Origin: Gammaproteobacteria bacterium
Lineage (GTDB): Bacteria > Pseudomonadota > Gammaproteobacteria > Steroidobacterales > Steroidobacteraceae
DNA: 41,693 nucleotides
Assembly: GCA_030040715.1 (NCBI GenBank)
Contig: JASHTF010000269.1
Span: 1-41,693, forward strand
Reading direction: 5' to 3'
Numbering within the stretch: position 1 is the first letter of the stretch; each line of letters opens with the position of its first letter. Position numbers and translations under genes: made by a program. Of the stretch, positions 1-7,970 are shown in pieces. The notes below the pieces were generated by a model. That model was not told the DNA's origin. It saw only the letters and a program-made list of their open reading frames with translations, and ran no database searches.

Positions 1-1
1 G

Positions 2-37
2 GAGAAGGAGAAGGCAAAGGAGATTGCCGTCCAATAG
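2..37 (+). CDS. 3' end of an unseen upstream gene (partial)
   Basis: The first bases read in one frame as a lysine/glutamate-rich tail (EKEKAKEIAVQ) ending in TAG at 35-37, followed 17 bases later by a strong hairpin. A charged C-terminus then a terminator-like stem is what a gene end looks like, but eleven residues are too few to name a family. It could be a chance reading. Confidence 0.35.
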   Translation, partial: EKEKAKEIAVQ

Positions 38-54
38 CTGGCTTGCCGCCTGTG

Positions 55-89
55 ACGCGGCGGTGGTGCGGCGACGCCCACCGCCGCGT
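55..89 (+). terminator. Perfect 12-bp GC-rich hairpin, probable terminator
   Basis: ACGCGGCGGTGG at 55-66 is the exact reverse complement of CCACCGCCGCGT at 78-89, with an 11-base loop. It lies just after the TAG at 37 and about 60 bases before the end of the convergent CBS gene, so it can serve both. No clear T-run follows, so it may stop RNA polymerase poorly or instead protect 3' ends. Confidence 0.5.
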
Positions 90-147
90 AGCTAGGCGAT
101 GTTTACGGCAACCCGCTTCGATTGGGCTTATTGCGCCGGCTTGGCGC

Positions 148-591
148 TCAGGGTAGCGGAGCTTCGAGTCGCGGTTGCGTTGCCATCAGGTCGCCGAGGG
201 CTGTGAGCTCGGCAGCCACTGCCGGCACCAGATCATCGAATGTCACCATGCCGATCAGCCGTCCCGCGTCGTCGACGACGGGCGCGCGCCGTATGCCCCA
301 GCTGTGGAGCGTATCGATCGCATCGGCAAGTTCGCCGTCCCCGCGCACCACAGCCGGGTCGCGCGTCATGACGTCCGAGACGATCAGACAGTGCAGATCG
401 GCTTTTTTGGCAAGCTGGCCACAGACGATATCCCGATCGGTGAGAATGCCACTGGGCACTCGTGAGCTCTGCGAGTCGACGACCACCAGAGCGCCCACGT
501 GGTGCTGCTGCATGCGCCGTGCTGCCTCGGCCAAGGGCTCCTGCGGGCCAATGGTTTGGACCTCGCGGCTGCAGATCTCTGAGATTTTCAC
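148..591 (-). CDS. CBS-domain pair protein
   Basis: A 147-residue protein that is essentially one Bateman module (two CBS repeats), a fold that usually binds AMP, ATP or related nucleotides and senses energy state. Each repeat ends in its typical strand-turn motif: GILTDRDIV near residue 50 in the first and VRRAPVVDDAGRLIGMVTF near 100-118 in the second. There is no fused enzyme, transporter or DNA-binding part, so it probably acts by binding a partner. The start is GTG at 591, preceded by GGGAG. It is divergent from a second CBS gene at 748, and four such paralogues occur in this window, all with Cys at residue 7. Partner and ligand are unknown. Confidence 0.9.
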   Translation of the reverse strand: MKISEICSREVQTIGPQEPLAEAARRMQQHHVGALVVVDSQSSRVPSGILTDRDIVCGQLAKKADLHCLIVSDVMTRDPAVVRGDGELADAIDTLHSWGIRRAPVVDDAGRLIGMVTFDDLVPAVAAELTALGDLMATQPRLEAPLP

Positions 592-658
592 GAATTTCTC
601 CCGGCTAGTGCTATCGAGAGACTAGCTCCACCCGTCCCGTCGGGCCTATCCGCATTGA

Positions 659-686
659 TACGCATAGGCGCGCGACTGCTACGCAT
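659..686. promoter_or_regulatory. Two TACGCAT heptamers 21 bp apart in a divergent promoter region
   Basis: The 156-bp space between the two divergent CBS genes contains TACGCAT at 659-665 and again at 680-686. The centre spacing is 21 bp, two helical turns, so a dimer could bind one face of the DNA. The heptamer loosely resembles the half-sites of NarL/FixJ-family regulators. Seen by eye only. Confidence 0.35.
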
Positions 687-747
687 TGTGGCCGCCGGCC
701 CGTCGTGGCCGAATGGCCGCCATCCGATTACCGTCCGTGGAGTCATC

Positions 748-1185
748 ATGAACGTGGGAACCCTTTGCAGCCGGCGCATCATCAGCGCTTCCGTGAGCGC
801 CCCGTTGTCCGAAGTCGCCACGTTGATGCAGGGCACGCGCGTCGGCATGGTGATCGTAACCCACAGCAAGGAGGGGCGGCTGCGGGTCGCGGGAGTTATT
901 ACCGATCGCGATATCGTCCGGGCCCAGTTGACTCATGTGGCCGACTTTTCGGAGCTAAGCACTGAGGCAACGATGACCTCGGATCCACTGCTGGTGGGGA
1001 CCGACGAAGACATCGGTGATGCCCTGCGCCGCATGCGCGCCCGTGGCGTACGGCGCGCGCCGGTCATCGACTCCAGTGGCGAACTGGTCGGCGCGTTATC
1101 GGTCGATGATCTGCTCACACAGATCGCGCATGAGATCGTCGCTCTCGCCGCCGTCGTGAGCCGCCAGAGCCGCACTTTCCGCTGA
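748..1185 (+). CDS. CBS-domain pair protein
   Basis: A 145-residue stand-alone Bateman module of two CBS repeats, a likely adenine-nucleotide sensor. Repeat one ends with AGVITDRDIVRAQL and repeat two with GVRRAPVIDSSGELVGALSV, followed by DDLL. ATG at 748 is chosen because GGAG lies 7 bases upstream and the protein then begins MNVGTLCSRR, matching the start of its paralogues (MKISEICSRE, MNIGELCTRA). An in-frame extension to 655 has no family similarity. It is divergent from the first CBS gene, sharing the 156-bp promoter region. Its cellular partner cannot be told from the sequence. Confidence 0.9.
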   Translation: MNVGTLCSRRIISASVSAPLSEVATLMQGTRVGMVIVTHSKEGRLRVAGVITDRDIVRAQLTHVADFSELSTEATMTSDPLLVGTDEDIGDALRRMRARGVRRAPVIDSSGELVGALSVDDLLTQIAHEIVALAAVVSRQSRTFR

Positions 1186-1200
1186 CCCGCGGTCCGATCG

Positions 1201-1226
1201 GGGTTGTAACGGTCTTCACAGCCAGC
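1201..1226 (+). repeat. 26-nt upstream element, copy 1 (second copy at 17685-17710)
   Basis: This stretch, ending 14 bases before the ATG at 1241, matches 17685-17710 at 21 of 26 positions, with all five differences being transitions. The shared core is GTAACGG followed by TTC(A/G)CAGCCA. The other copy lies 29 bases before a cytochrome gene. A shared regulator site or leader element is possible. Confidence 0.4.
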
Positions 1227-1240
1227 TCAGGCGGTGTCCT

Positions 1241-1741
1241 ATGACGGTTCGCATCTTGGTTGCCGATGAAAGCGAGGCGCGCTTCTACGAGGTCAAAACC
1301 CGGTATGAGCTGACGCGTCGCGACGTATCGCCACAGCTGCATGCCTGTCTATACGATCCCTCGGCGCGCCTGCATGATCGTGACATCGAATCCGATCGCC
1401 CCGGAAGCGCGTTCGACGGTGGCCCGTACGGTTCCGGCCGCCGCTCAGGCGCACCGCCCCACGGGCTCGGCGCGGACCGCAGCCCACGAGTTCGGGCGAC
1501 GGCGCTGTTTGCGCATCGTATCGCGAGGACGCTCGAGCTCGCACGGGACCGGGCGCAATTCGATCAGCTGGTCCTGGTTGCGGCACCCCATTTTCTGGGC
1601 CTGCTGCGCCTGGCCTTTCCCCCGTCGCTACAGGCGATCGTGATTGCAGAGATCCACAAGGACCTGCTGCATACCTCCGAGGCCGAGCTGCGCGAACACC
1701 TGCGCGCCACGTTTGCAGTGGGCGCAGCATCAGGCTTCTGA
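1241..1741 (+). CDS. Host attachment protein family (PF10116-like)
   Basis: A 166-residue protein opening with VRILVADESEARFYEV, the first strand and turn typical of the family named after an Agrobacterium protein required for attachment to host cells. The middle (about 45-85) is Arg/Gly-rich, and the second half has the expected segment: LARDRAQFDQLVLVAAPHFL near 110-130, then HKDLLHTSEAELREHL near 145-160. The fold is related to archaeal release-factor-like domains, but the molecular role is not known. No signal peptide or membrane segment is seen, so it is probably cytoplasmic. It is followed after 13 bases by an exporter operon. The ATG at 1241 has only a weak ribosome-binding site. Confidence 0.75.
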   Translation: MTVRILVADESEARFYEVKTRYELTRRDVSPQLHACLYDPSARLHDRDIESDRPGSAFDGGPYGSGRRSGAPPHGLGADRSPRVRATALFAHRIARTLELARDRAQFDQLVLVAAPHFLGLLRLAFPPSLQAIVIAEIHKDLLHTSEAELREHLRATFAVGAASGF

Positions 1742-1754
1742 GCGATCCAGAAAC

Positions 1755-2891
1755 ATGCCCGGCATCTATCGGATCGCGTTCAAGCTGCTGGTCAACGATC
1801 GCAGCAAATATGCGGCGCTGCTGGTTGGCATTACCTTCGCGGTGTTTCTGATGATCGAGATGACCTCTCTGTTCTCGGGCATCCTCAGCCGCGCTTCCGC
1901 CACGGTCATCAACATTGGCGCTTCGGTGTGGGTGATGGATCCAGCGGTCCAGACGGTCGCTAACACGATACCGCTGCCCGACTACGTGCTCGACGAAGTG
2001 CGCAGCCTTCCTGGAGTGAGATACGCCGTGCCACTCTATTCCGGTTCGGCGTTGCTCAAGCTCGGCGATGGCACCTATCAGGCGGCCAACATCATGGGTC
2101 TGGACGATACCAGTCTATTCGGCCGCCCCCAGATCGTGAGCGGCAAGATTGAGGACATCTTTGCCGAGAATGCTTTTATCGCCGTGAAGGACTCGGAATT
2201 CTACAAACTGGAGAACCCCGGGATCGGAACCGAGTTTGAGCTCAACGACCACCGCGGCAAGATCGTCGCGATCGCACATGTCGCCTCCAGCGGCCTGTTC
2301 GGAGTCCCGACGCTCTACACGACCTATAACCGCTGCCTGCAATACATCCCCAATACCCGCTTCACCATCTCTTACCTGCTGGTGGAACCGAATACGCCCG
2401 CGGACATTGTGCTCATCAAGCAGCGCGTCGCCGCGGCCGGCTATCTCGCCCTGACCAAGAGCGAGTTCATGCAGCAGATCTCGACTTTCTACGAATTCCA
2501 TACCGGCATCGGTACCAACATGCTGTTGATGACGCTAATCAGCTTCGTGATCGGGTTGTCGATCTCGGGCCAGACCTTCTACACCTTCATCATCGAGAAT
2601 CTCGAAAAATTTGGCGCATTGAAGGCCATCGGCGCCAAGGGCCGGGAACTCGTCTCGATGATCCTATTTCAGGCCACTTTCGTCTCCCTGACCGGCTACG
2701 GTCTCGGCGTCGGGCTGTGTGCCTTGGTGATCTGGCTCGCGCGGCTGTATCTACCGGACTATGCCGCCATCATCACAGCCGGCAACCTGGCACTGGCGTT
2801 TTCCATGGTGGTGCTGATCGCAACCGTCTCGAGCTATATCGGCGTACGCAAGGTGCTCAGGATCGAGCCGTTCGACATCTTCCGAGGCTGA
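1755..2891 (+). CDS. ABC exporter permease, FtsX/DevC type
   Basis: A 378-residue inner-membrane protein with the MacB/DevC layout: an N-terminal transmembrane helix (about 20-43, AALLVGITFAVFLMIEMTSL), a periplasmic domain of roughly 200 residues, then three C-terminal helices (about 252-275, 303-330, 337-365) of the FtsX domain. The coupling region reads ENLEKFGALKAIGAKGREL, the short segment that contacts the ATPase. ATG at 1755 gives a normal length; the open frame extends upstream into the previous gene without similarity. The ATPase follows after 3 bases, then a HlyD-type adaptor and an outer-membrane factor. The order permease-ATPase-adaptor-OMF suggests export of a lipid, glycolipid or small molecule; the substrate cannot be read from sequence. 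Confidence 0.88.
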   Translation: MPGIYRIAFKLLVNDRSKYAALLVGITFAVFLMIEMTSLFSGILSRASATVINIGASVWVMDPAVQTVANTIPLPDYVLDEVRSLPGVRYAVPLYSGSALLKLGDGTYQAANIMGLDDTSLFGRPQIVSGKIEDIFAENAFIAVKDSEFYKLENPGIGTEFELNDHRGKIVAIAHVASSGLFGVPTLYTTYNRCLQYIPNTRFTISYLLVEPNTPADIVLIKQRVAAAGYLALTKSEFMQQISTFYEFHTGIGTNMLLMTLISFVIGLSISGQTFYTFIIENLEKFGALKAIGAKGRELVSMILFQATFVSLTGYGLGVGLCALVIWLARLYLPDYAAIITAGNLALAFSMVVLIATVSSYIGVRKVLRIEPFDIFRG

Positions 2892-2894
2892 CCA

Positions 2895-3599
2895 ATGACC
2901 GAGATTGCAGTAACGGCGGAAGGCCTGAACAAATGGTTCGGAGAGGGCGAGGCGCGTACCCACGCCGTCAAGGACGTTAATTTCGAAGCCCACTTCGGTG
3001 AGATGCTCTATGTGGTAGGCCCGTCCGGCAGCGGCAAGACCACGATGCTGAGCATGATCTCGGGGATTCTGCGGCCCAATAGCGGTGGCGTGCGTATCGA
3101 AGGTACTGATATCTGGAGCATTTCGGATGACGCCCTGGCGGAATTTCGGCTGCACAAGATCGGCTTCGTGTTCCAGGACTATCACCTCTTCCCCCATCTA
3201 ACGACGGCCGAGAATGCCGCCATTCCTTTGATCCTGCAGCACCGTCCGTGGAACGAAGCACTCAGCGAGGCCGAGCACGATCTCGAGGTGGTCGGGCTGC
3301 GCACGCGAGCCTCGCTACCGCCGGTGAAATTGAGCGGCGGCGAGCAGCAGCGGGTCGCCATCGCCCGCGCCATCGTTAGTCGCCCCGACATCATGGTGCT
3401 CGACGAGCCTACGGCTTCGCTCGATGGCGACACCGGCCGCACCATTCTACAGTTCGTGCGTGAACACCTGCTCACCGAGAAGCGCTGCATCATCATCGTG
3501 ACACACGACAGCCGCATCTACGAGTTCGCCGATCGCATCATGCGCATGGAGGACGGACGGCTAACTGGATTCGACAAGGGGAGCTTAGATGCGCAATAA
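2895..3599 (+). CDS. ABC exporter ATP-binding subunit
   Basis: A 234-residue LolD/MacB/DevA-type ATPase. All motifs are intact: Walker A GPSGSGKTT near 42-50, Q-loop VFQDYHLFPHLTT near 92-104, signature LSGGEQQRVAIARAI near 145-160, Walker B IMVLDEPTASLD near 168-179 and the switch histidine in IIIVTHDSRIYEF near 200. It powers the permease encoded 3 bases upstream. GAGG precedes the ATG. Its last 11 bases overlap the start of the adaptor gene, a sign of translational coupling. It is not a full-size MacB because the membrane part is on a separate gene. Confidence 0.93.
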   Translation: MTEIAVTAEGLNKWFGEGEARTHAVKDVNFEAHFGEMLYVVGPSGSGKTTMLSMISGILRPNSGGVRIEGTDIWSISDDALAEFRLHKIGFVFQDYHLFPHLTTAENAAIPLILQHRPWNEALSEAEHDLEVVGLRTRASLPPVKLSGGEQQRVAIARAIVSRPDIMVLDEPTASLDGDTGRTILQFVREHLLTEKRCIIIVTHDSRIYEFADRIMRMEDGRLTGFDKGSLDAQ

Positions 3600-4674
3600 G
3601 CTGCTGTTCATCGTCTCGGGCCTCGGACTGCTGCTGGCGGTCGTGAGTGCGTTCATCTTCGCGGAGCAGCCGAAGGTACTGCCGCCGCTCTTCAATCCCG
3701 CAGCCAATCCCTACACGCGCGGAATTTACGCCGATGGCATGATCGAAAGCGAACAGGCTCAGGGCGAGAACATCAACATCTATCCCGAGGTCGCAGGTCC
3801 GATCACGCAGGTTCTCGTGGCAGAAGGGCAGACGGTCCATCGCGGCGACCCCCTCGCCACGATCGATGATTCCGTGCAGCGGGCCACTGCCGAGCAGCTG
3901 CGCTCGCAAGCCGCCGCGGCACTAGCCATGCTGCAAGAGCTCAAGGCAGAGCCGCGCCCGGAGACGCTCGCTGTTGTGGTCGCTCAGGTCGGTAATGCCC
4001 GGGCGACACTCAAGAATGCCGACGATGCGCTGGCCAAACAGCAGCGCTCGTATGAGATAGACCCGAGGTCGGTGAGCATGGACGCACTCGACAACGCGCG
4101 GAACGCGGAAAAGATAGCGGCCACCAACCTCGAGGTGGTCGAGCGCCAATACGAACTCACCAAGGCGGGCGCATGGATCTACGACATTCAGAACCAGCAG
4201 CGCACCTACACAGCTCTGTGCAACTCCTATGAATCCGCCGCCGCCCTGCTTGCCAAGTACACCATCAGGGCACCGGATGACGGGGTGGTATTGGCGGTGC
4301 AGGCCTCGGCCGGTAGCTATGTCTCTTCACAAGGGGCCTATGACACCTATACACAGGGCTACGACCCGCTCATCGTCATGGCCATGCCACAGGCTCACCT
4401 CCAGGTCCGTGCCTACATCGATGAAATCCTCGTGCACGAGCTGCCTGACCCCTCGAAGATGAAGGCGGAGATGTTCGTGCGCGGCACCAGCGAGCATGTG
4501 CCACTCACTTTCGTGCGTATACAGCCGTATATCTCACCCAAGATCGAGCTCTCGGACGAGCGTCAGGAGCGCGTGGATTTGCGGGTGTTGCCGGTGATCT
4601 TTCGGTTTGACAACCCGCAACGTCTCAATCTCTATCCCGGCCAGTTGGTCGACGTCTATGTCAGCACCGAATAA
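3589..4674 (+). CDS. HlyD/DevB-type membrane fusion protein
   Basis: A 361-residue periplasmic adaptor with one N-terminal membrane anchor (about 5-24, LLFIVSGLGLLLAVVSAFIF). A lipoyl half-motif follows near 67-92 (PEVAGPITQVLVAEGQTVHR), then an alpha-helical hairpin (about 100-215, heptad-like with many Ala, Gln and Glu), the second lipoyl half (about 222-245, YTIRAPDDGVVLAVQASAGS) and a beta-barrel end. It links the ABC permease to the outer-membrane factor that starts inside its last codons. GGGGAG lies before the ATG, inside the end of the ATPase gene. Together with 1755-3599 this is a DevBCA-like exporter. Confidence 0.88.
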   Translation: MRNKLLFIVSGLGLLLAVVSAFIFAEQPKVLPPLFNPAANPYTRGIYADGMIESEQAQGENINIYPEVAGPITQVLVAEGQTVHRGDPLATIDDSVQRATAEQLRSQAAAALAMLQELKAEPRPETLAVVVAQVGNARATLKNADDALAKQQRSYEIDPRSVSMDALDNARNAEKIAATNLEVVERQYELTKAGAWIYDIQNQQRTYTALCNSYESAAALLAKYTIRAPDDGVVLAVQASAGSYVSSQGAYDTYTQGYDPLIVMAMPQAHLQVRAYIDEILVHELPDPSKMKAEMFVRGTSEHVPLTFVRIQPYISPKIELSDERQERVDLRVLPVIFRFDNPQRLNLYPGQLVDVYVSTE

Positions 4675-6214
4675 AGCTCGTTGTGAAACTGCGTGGCGAC
4701 CCACTTGCGCGCGACCATCGTGGCGACGGATGGTCGCGGGCGCACTCGCCTGCGTGCTATGCGGCTGTGCCGTCGGTCCGAATTTTCATCGTCCGGCAAC
4801 ACCTGAGACCGATCACTATGTTTACCGCGGGGACCCTACCGCAACGGTGAGCGCTCAGGGCGCTAGTCAGCGCTTCATTTCCGGAGCGCGCGTTGCGGCC
4901 GACTGGTGGCGCCTGTTCAACTCCGAGCGTCTCAACGCGCTCATCGCGGCGGCCCTAACAGCCAATCCTGGACTAGCGGCGGCCCAGGCCAGCCTGCATG
5001 AGAGCCAGGATAATCTGCGTAGCGGTTATGGCATCTTCTATCCGCACCTCGGCGCCGCAGCCAGCGCGACACGCGAGCGCAACGCACCCGTCACCATTGG
5101 TCTGAACGACGAGCCGAGCAGCGTCTTCAATCTATTCACACTCTCGGGATCGGTGAGCTACGCACTCGATCTGTTCGGCGGGGAGCGGCGACTGGTCGAG
5201 GGGCTCGGCGCGCAAGTCGATCTGCAGCGCGCTAACGAGCAGGCAACCTATCTGGCGCTGCTGTCCAACATCGTCAATACCGTGGTCGCTCGGGCTGCCT
5301 ACCGCACAGAGGTTGAAGATACTCGACAGCTGATCGAGCTGCAGCGCGAGCAGGTGCGCCTAGCGCGCGTACAAGTGCAATCCGGGACGCAGCCCTACTC
5401 CACCGTGCTCAGCCTGCAGAGCCAGTTGGCCTCGTATGAAGCCAGCGTCCCACAGCTCGAGCAGAAGGTGGCGCAGACCGAGGATTTGTTGGCGACCTTG
5501 GTCGGACAGTTGCCGGCTGGTTTCGCCACCCCCGACATTCGCCTGACCGATCTGTCGTTGCCGCGTGATCTGCCAGTCAGCCTGCCCGCAGACCTGGTGC
5601 GCCAACGACCCGACATCTTGGCCGCGGAGGCTACGGCGCATGCGGCCAGTGCCAACATCGGGGTTGCCACTGCGGCGATGCTTCCGAGTGTCACGCTCAA
5701 CGCGGCCTACAGCGCCAATTCAACCTCGACCAACCAGCTGTTCGCCTCACAGGGTCGAGCCTGGAGCGTCGGCGGCTCGATCGCGCAGCCGCTGTTCGAG
5801 GGCGGCGCCTTGTGGTTCAAGCGCAAGGCGGCCATAGACGATTATCAGCAGGCCATGGCGCTGTATCGGCAGACCGTGCTCGCAGCCTTCCAGCAGGTGG
5901 CCGACACCCTGCGTGCCCTCGATCACGATGCAGCGGCACTCGTCGCCGAGGACGCCGCGTTGCAGGAGTCCGGGCAAGCGTTACACCTGGTACAAACGAA
6001 TTACGCCGCTGGGCTCAGCACGTATCTCGATGTGCTGAATGCGGATATGCAGTATCACCAGGCGCAGATTGCCGATGTCGAGGCGATCGCGACGCGTTAT
6101 CAGGACACGATTGCGCTGTATGTCGCGCTCGGAGGCGGCTGGTGGAATGTACCCGCATCCAGTCCGAAGCCCCATGGTGGACAGGAGTTCGCTCCGGTCA
6201 CGCCGACCAGATAA
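4658..6214 (+). CDS. Outer-membrane efflux lipoprotein, NodT/TolC family
   Basis: With the ATG at 4658 the protein has 518 residues. A basic stretch leads into a short hydrophobic segment and a lipobox-like LCGC, putting the lipidated Cys at about 37, followed by AVGPNFHRP, the typical opening of RND outer-membrane lipoproteins. The body has the two-fold TolC repeat: ADWWRLFNSERLNALIAAAL early, PADLVRQRPDILAAEATAHA near 310, and a second helical repeat ending YQDTIALYVALGGGWW. It forms the outer-membrane duct for the exporter encoded just upstream. An alternative start is ATG at 4730, directly before the hydrophobic segment; neither has a strong ribosome-binding site. The gene overlaps the adaptor end by 17 bases. 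Confidence 0.9.
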   Translation: MSAPNKARCETAWRPTCARPSWRRMVAGALACVLCGCAVGPNFHRPATPETDHYVYRGDPTATVSAQGASQRFISGARVAADWWRLFNSERLNALIAAALTANPGLAAAQASLHESQDNLRSGYGIFYPHLGAAASATRERNAPVTIGLNDEPSSVFNLFTLSGSVSYALDLFGGERRLVEGLGAQVDLQRANEQATYLALLSNIVNTVVARAAYRTEVEDTRQLIELQREQVRLARVQVQSGTQPYSTVLSLQSQLASYEASVPQLEQKVAQTEDLLATLVGQLPAGFATPDIRLTDLSLPRDLPVSLPADLVRQRPDILAAEATAHAASANIGVATAAMLPSVTLNAAYSANSTSTNQLFASQGRAWSVGGSIAQPLFEGGALWFKRKAAIDDYQQAMALYRQTVLAAFQQVADTLRALDHDAAALVAEDAALQESGQALHLVQTNYAAGLSTYLDVLNADMQYHQAQIADVEAIATRYQDTIALYVALGGGWWNVPASSPKPHGGQEFAPVTPTR

Positions 6215-6252
6215 GCAGGGCCCACTCATCATCACCATTACGGGGAGAGATC

Positions 6253-7251
6253 ATGCGCTCTATACGCCGCATACTGTTCGCCATCAAGGACCCTCTGACG
6301 CATTCCGTCGGGACCTTGAACAAGGCCGCCCAACTGGCACGCGCTCTTAATGCGCACCTGGAATTGTTTTACGCCATCAGTTGGCCGGTATACACCGGTC
6401 CTGCCATTTTCGGCGATCGCTTCGACGAACTAAAAGCGCGCATAGAAACCCGGATGATCAAGCCGCTGGAGAAACTCGCGCGTGGCCTCGAGAGCTCGGA
6501 TACCCGGCCCCGGCTGCGCGTCAGCGCCGCCACCGAGTGGGACCTACCGCCCTATGAGGCCATCATTCGTCAGGCCCTCAGCACCAGGGCGGATCTGATC
6601 ATCGCTGAACCGCATCGGGAGCGGCGCTATCTGCCGCTGCTGCATTTCAACGACTGGGAGTTGCTGCGGAAAAGCCCGATTCCGGTTTTGCTGCTTAAGC
6701 GGCGCAGACGCTATAGGCAACCGGTGGTCCTGGCTGCGGTCGATCCTGAAAACTCTACGGATCAAGCTGCCCGCCTTGACCGAGCCATTCTCGACCTCAG
6801 CCAGACCGTGGCTCAGGCTCTAGGCGGCCAATTGCACGCGATCCACGCCTATGCCCCGGTGCCGTCGGGCGGAGGCGCCCTGGACGCGCTCGATCCCGAG
6901 ACGGCGTCCGAAGTGAATCGCCACATGGCCGCTACCGCGCAGCAATGCTACCAGCGGCTCCTCAGACGTTATCCGGTCCGCGGGCGTCGCCGCCATCTCG
7001 TTGCCAAGCCCGCCGTCGCCGCCATTGAGGAGACTGCCCGCCACATCGGCAGCGACATCGTCACGCTCGGCGTTGTCTCGCGCAGCGCTTGGCGACGACT
7101 TCTGCTAGGCCGCAGCGCCGAGGGGTTACTCGATGGACTGTCGTGCGATCTACTGGTCGTCAAACCGCCCGGCTTCAGAGTGCGAGTGGCGCGCAATCCA
7201 TTCGACCCGATCGCCGGGTACGGTGTGAAGATGGGGCGGCAAAGGACATAG
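6253..7251 (+). CDS. Tandem universal stress protein (UspE-like)
   Basis: A 332-residue protein with two Usp domains. Domain one begins IRRILFAIKDPLTHSVGTLN and ends near 150 with SPIPVLLLKRR; domain two begins QPVVLAAVDPENST near 157 and ends CDLLVVKPPGF near 300. The LNKAAQLARALNAHLELF segment and the second-domain end LLLGRSAEGLLDGLSCDLLV are UspE-like, though the usual Gly-x2-Gly-x9-Gly nucleotide loop is poorly kept, so ATP binding is doubtful. ATG at 6253 follows GGGGAGAG. It starts 38 bases after the exporter operon and its stop lies 2 bases from the stop of a convergent, truncated Usp gene. Such proteins help cells endure starvation, anoxia or respiratory stress. Confidence 0.9.
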   Translation: MRSIRRILFAIKDPLTHSVGTLNKAAQLARALNAHLELFYAISWPVYTGPAIFGDRFDELKARIETRMIKPLEKLARGLESSDTRPRLRVSAATEWDLPPYEAIIRQALSTRADLIIAEPHRERRYLPLLHFNDWELLRKSPIPVLLLKRRRRYRQPVVLAAVDPENSTDQAARLDRAILDLSQTVAQALGGQLHAIHAYAPVPSGGGALDALDPETASEVNRHMAATAQQCYQRLLRRYPVRGRRRHLVAKPAVAAIEETARHIGSDIVTLGVVSRSAWRRLLLGRSAEGLLDGLSCDLLVVKPPGFRVRVARNPFDPIAGYGVKMGRQRT

Positions 7252-7253
7252 TG

Positions 7254-7649
7254 CTATCGACCAGGTACGAAAGTCGTTCGCTCTGGACGGCGACGGATTT
7301 CGTGGAGCTCATTGTCGAGCACCATCCAGGGTTTGGTCGCGACGATGTGACGCAATATCCCATCCTCCAACGAAGGGTGCCAGTCGCTGTGGGTGCTGAC
7401 CGATAGGCCCTGCGAACGCAGCGGCTCCGCCAACCGCTCCAGAAGCCTCAGGCGTTGCTCGCGCACCATCGAACCGTACTGGAATGCGCTCATCGCTCCT
7501 ACCCAAGACTGGGGTACGCCGGCGTCGACATCGCAGGTGTACAGGTCGAGCGCCGCGTCCATACGGTGCGCGAGCTCCGCGCCTCGGTCGATGCAGGGGT
7601 GATCGATCAGCTCTGGATCGATGACGATGAGAATTCGTTTGGTATCCAT
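7254..7649 (-). CDS. Truncated universal stress protein (half of first domain pair)
   Basis: A 131-residue protein that matches only the start of a UspE-like protein: RILIVIDPELIDHPCIDRGA, then DLYTCDVDAG near 50 and SDWHPSLEDGILRHIVATKP near 95. Its relatives run on for another 28 or so residues to finish domain one (the VPVLLVK strand) and then have a whole second domain. Here the frame changes character after about residue 110 and stops, 2 bases from the stop of the intact Usp gene on the other strand. A deletion at the convergent junction is likely. The ATG at 7649 is followed by MDTKRILIV, a normal family start. Whether the product folds is uncertain; it could be a pseudogene. Confidence 0.6.
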   Translation of the reverse strand: MDTKRILIVIDPELIDHPCIDRGAELAHRMDAALDLYTCDVDAGVPQSWVGAMSAFQYGSMVREQRLRLLERLAEPLRSQGLSVSTHSDWHPSLEDGILRHIVATKPWMVLDNELHEIRRRPERTTFVPGR

Positions 7650-7970
7650 GCGTAACCTTGTAGCAGCTCTTAAGCGCACTGCGAATACGCACATGTTCGG
7701 ACTCGGTTTGTCCCAATACCGCGGCGCGGGCTCCTTCCTAAGCTGCACTGCATGATCGAGGATCTCGCACAGCCGCCCTATTATCCTGAGCCACGTGCTC
7801 CGTGGCGGCACCGGAGCGTGCACGGAACCGTGATCGCCAGCGAGGACGGTGCGATGCACTTCTTCGACGATATCTACGGGCAGGATCGACGGCTGGAAGC
7901 GCTGCTCGGCCTCGCGCCCATAGGCGCCGAGATCATCTCGAGGGTAACCGCTCTCCCAACCCTCGCGCCG
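7650..7970. other. Gene-poor interval upstream of the truncated Usp gene
   Basis: No recognisable gene. An open frame on the + strand from 7752 runs into the antisense of the DUF882 gene, and one on the - strand extends the Usp fragment upstream; neither shows family similarity. On the - strand, CGTATTCGCAG at 7683-7693 resembles the TTC(A/G)CAG core of other upstream elements here. The interval probably holds the promoter of the Usp fragment. Confidence 0.4.
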
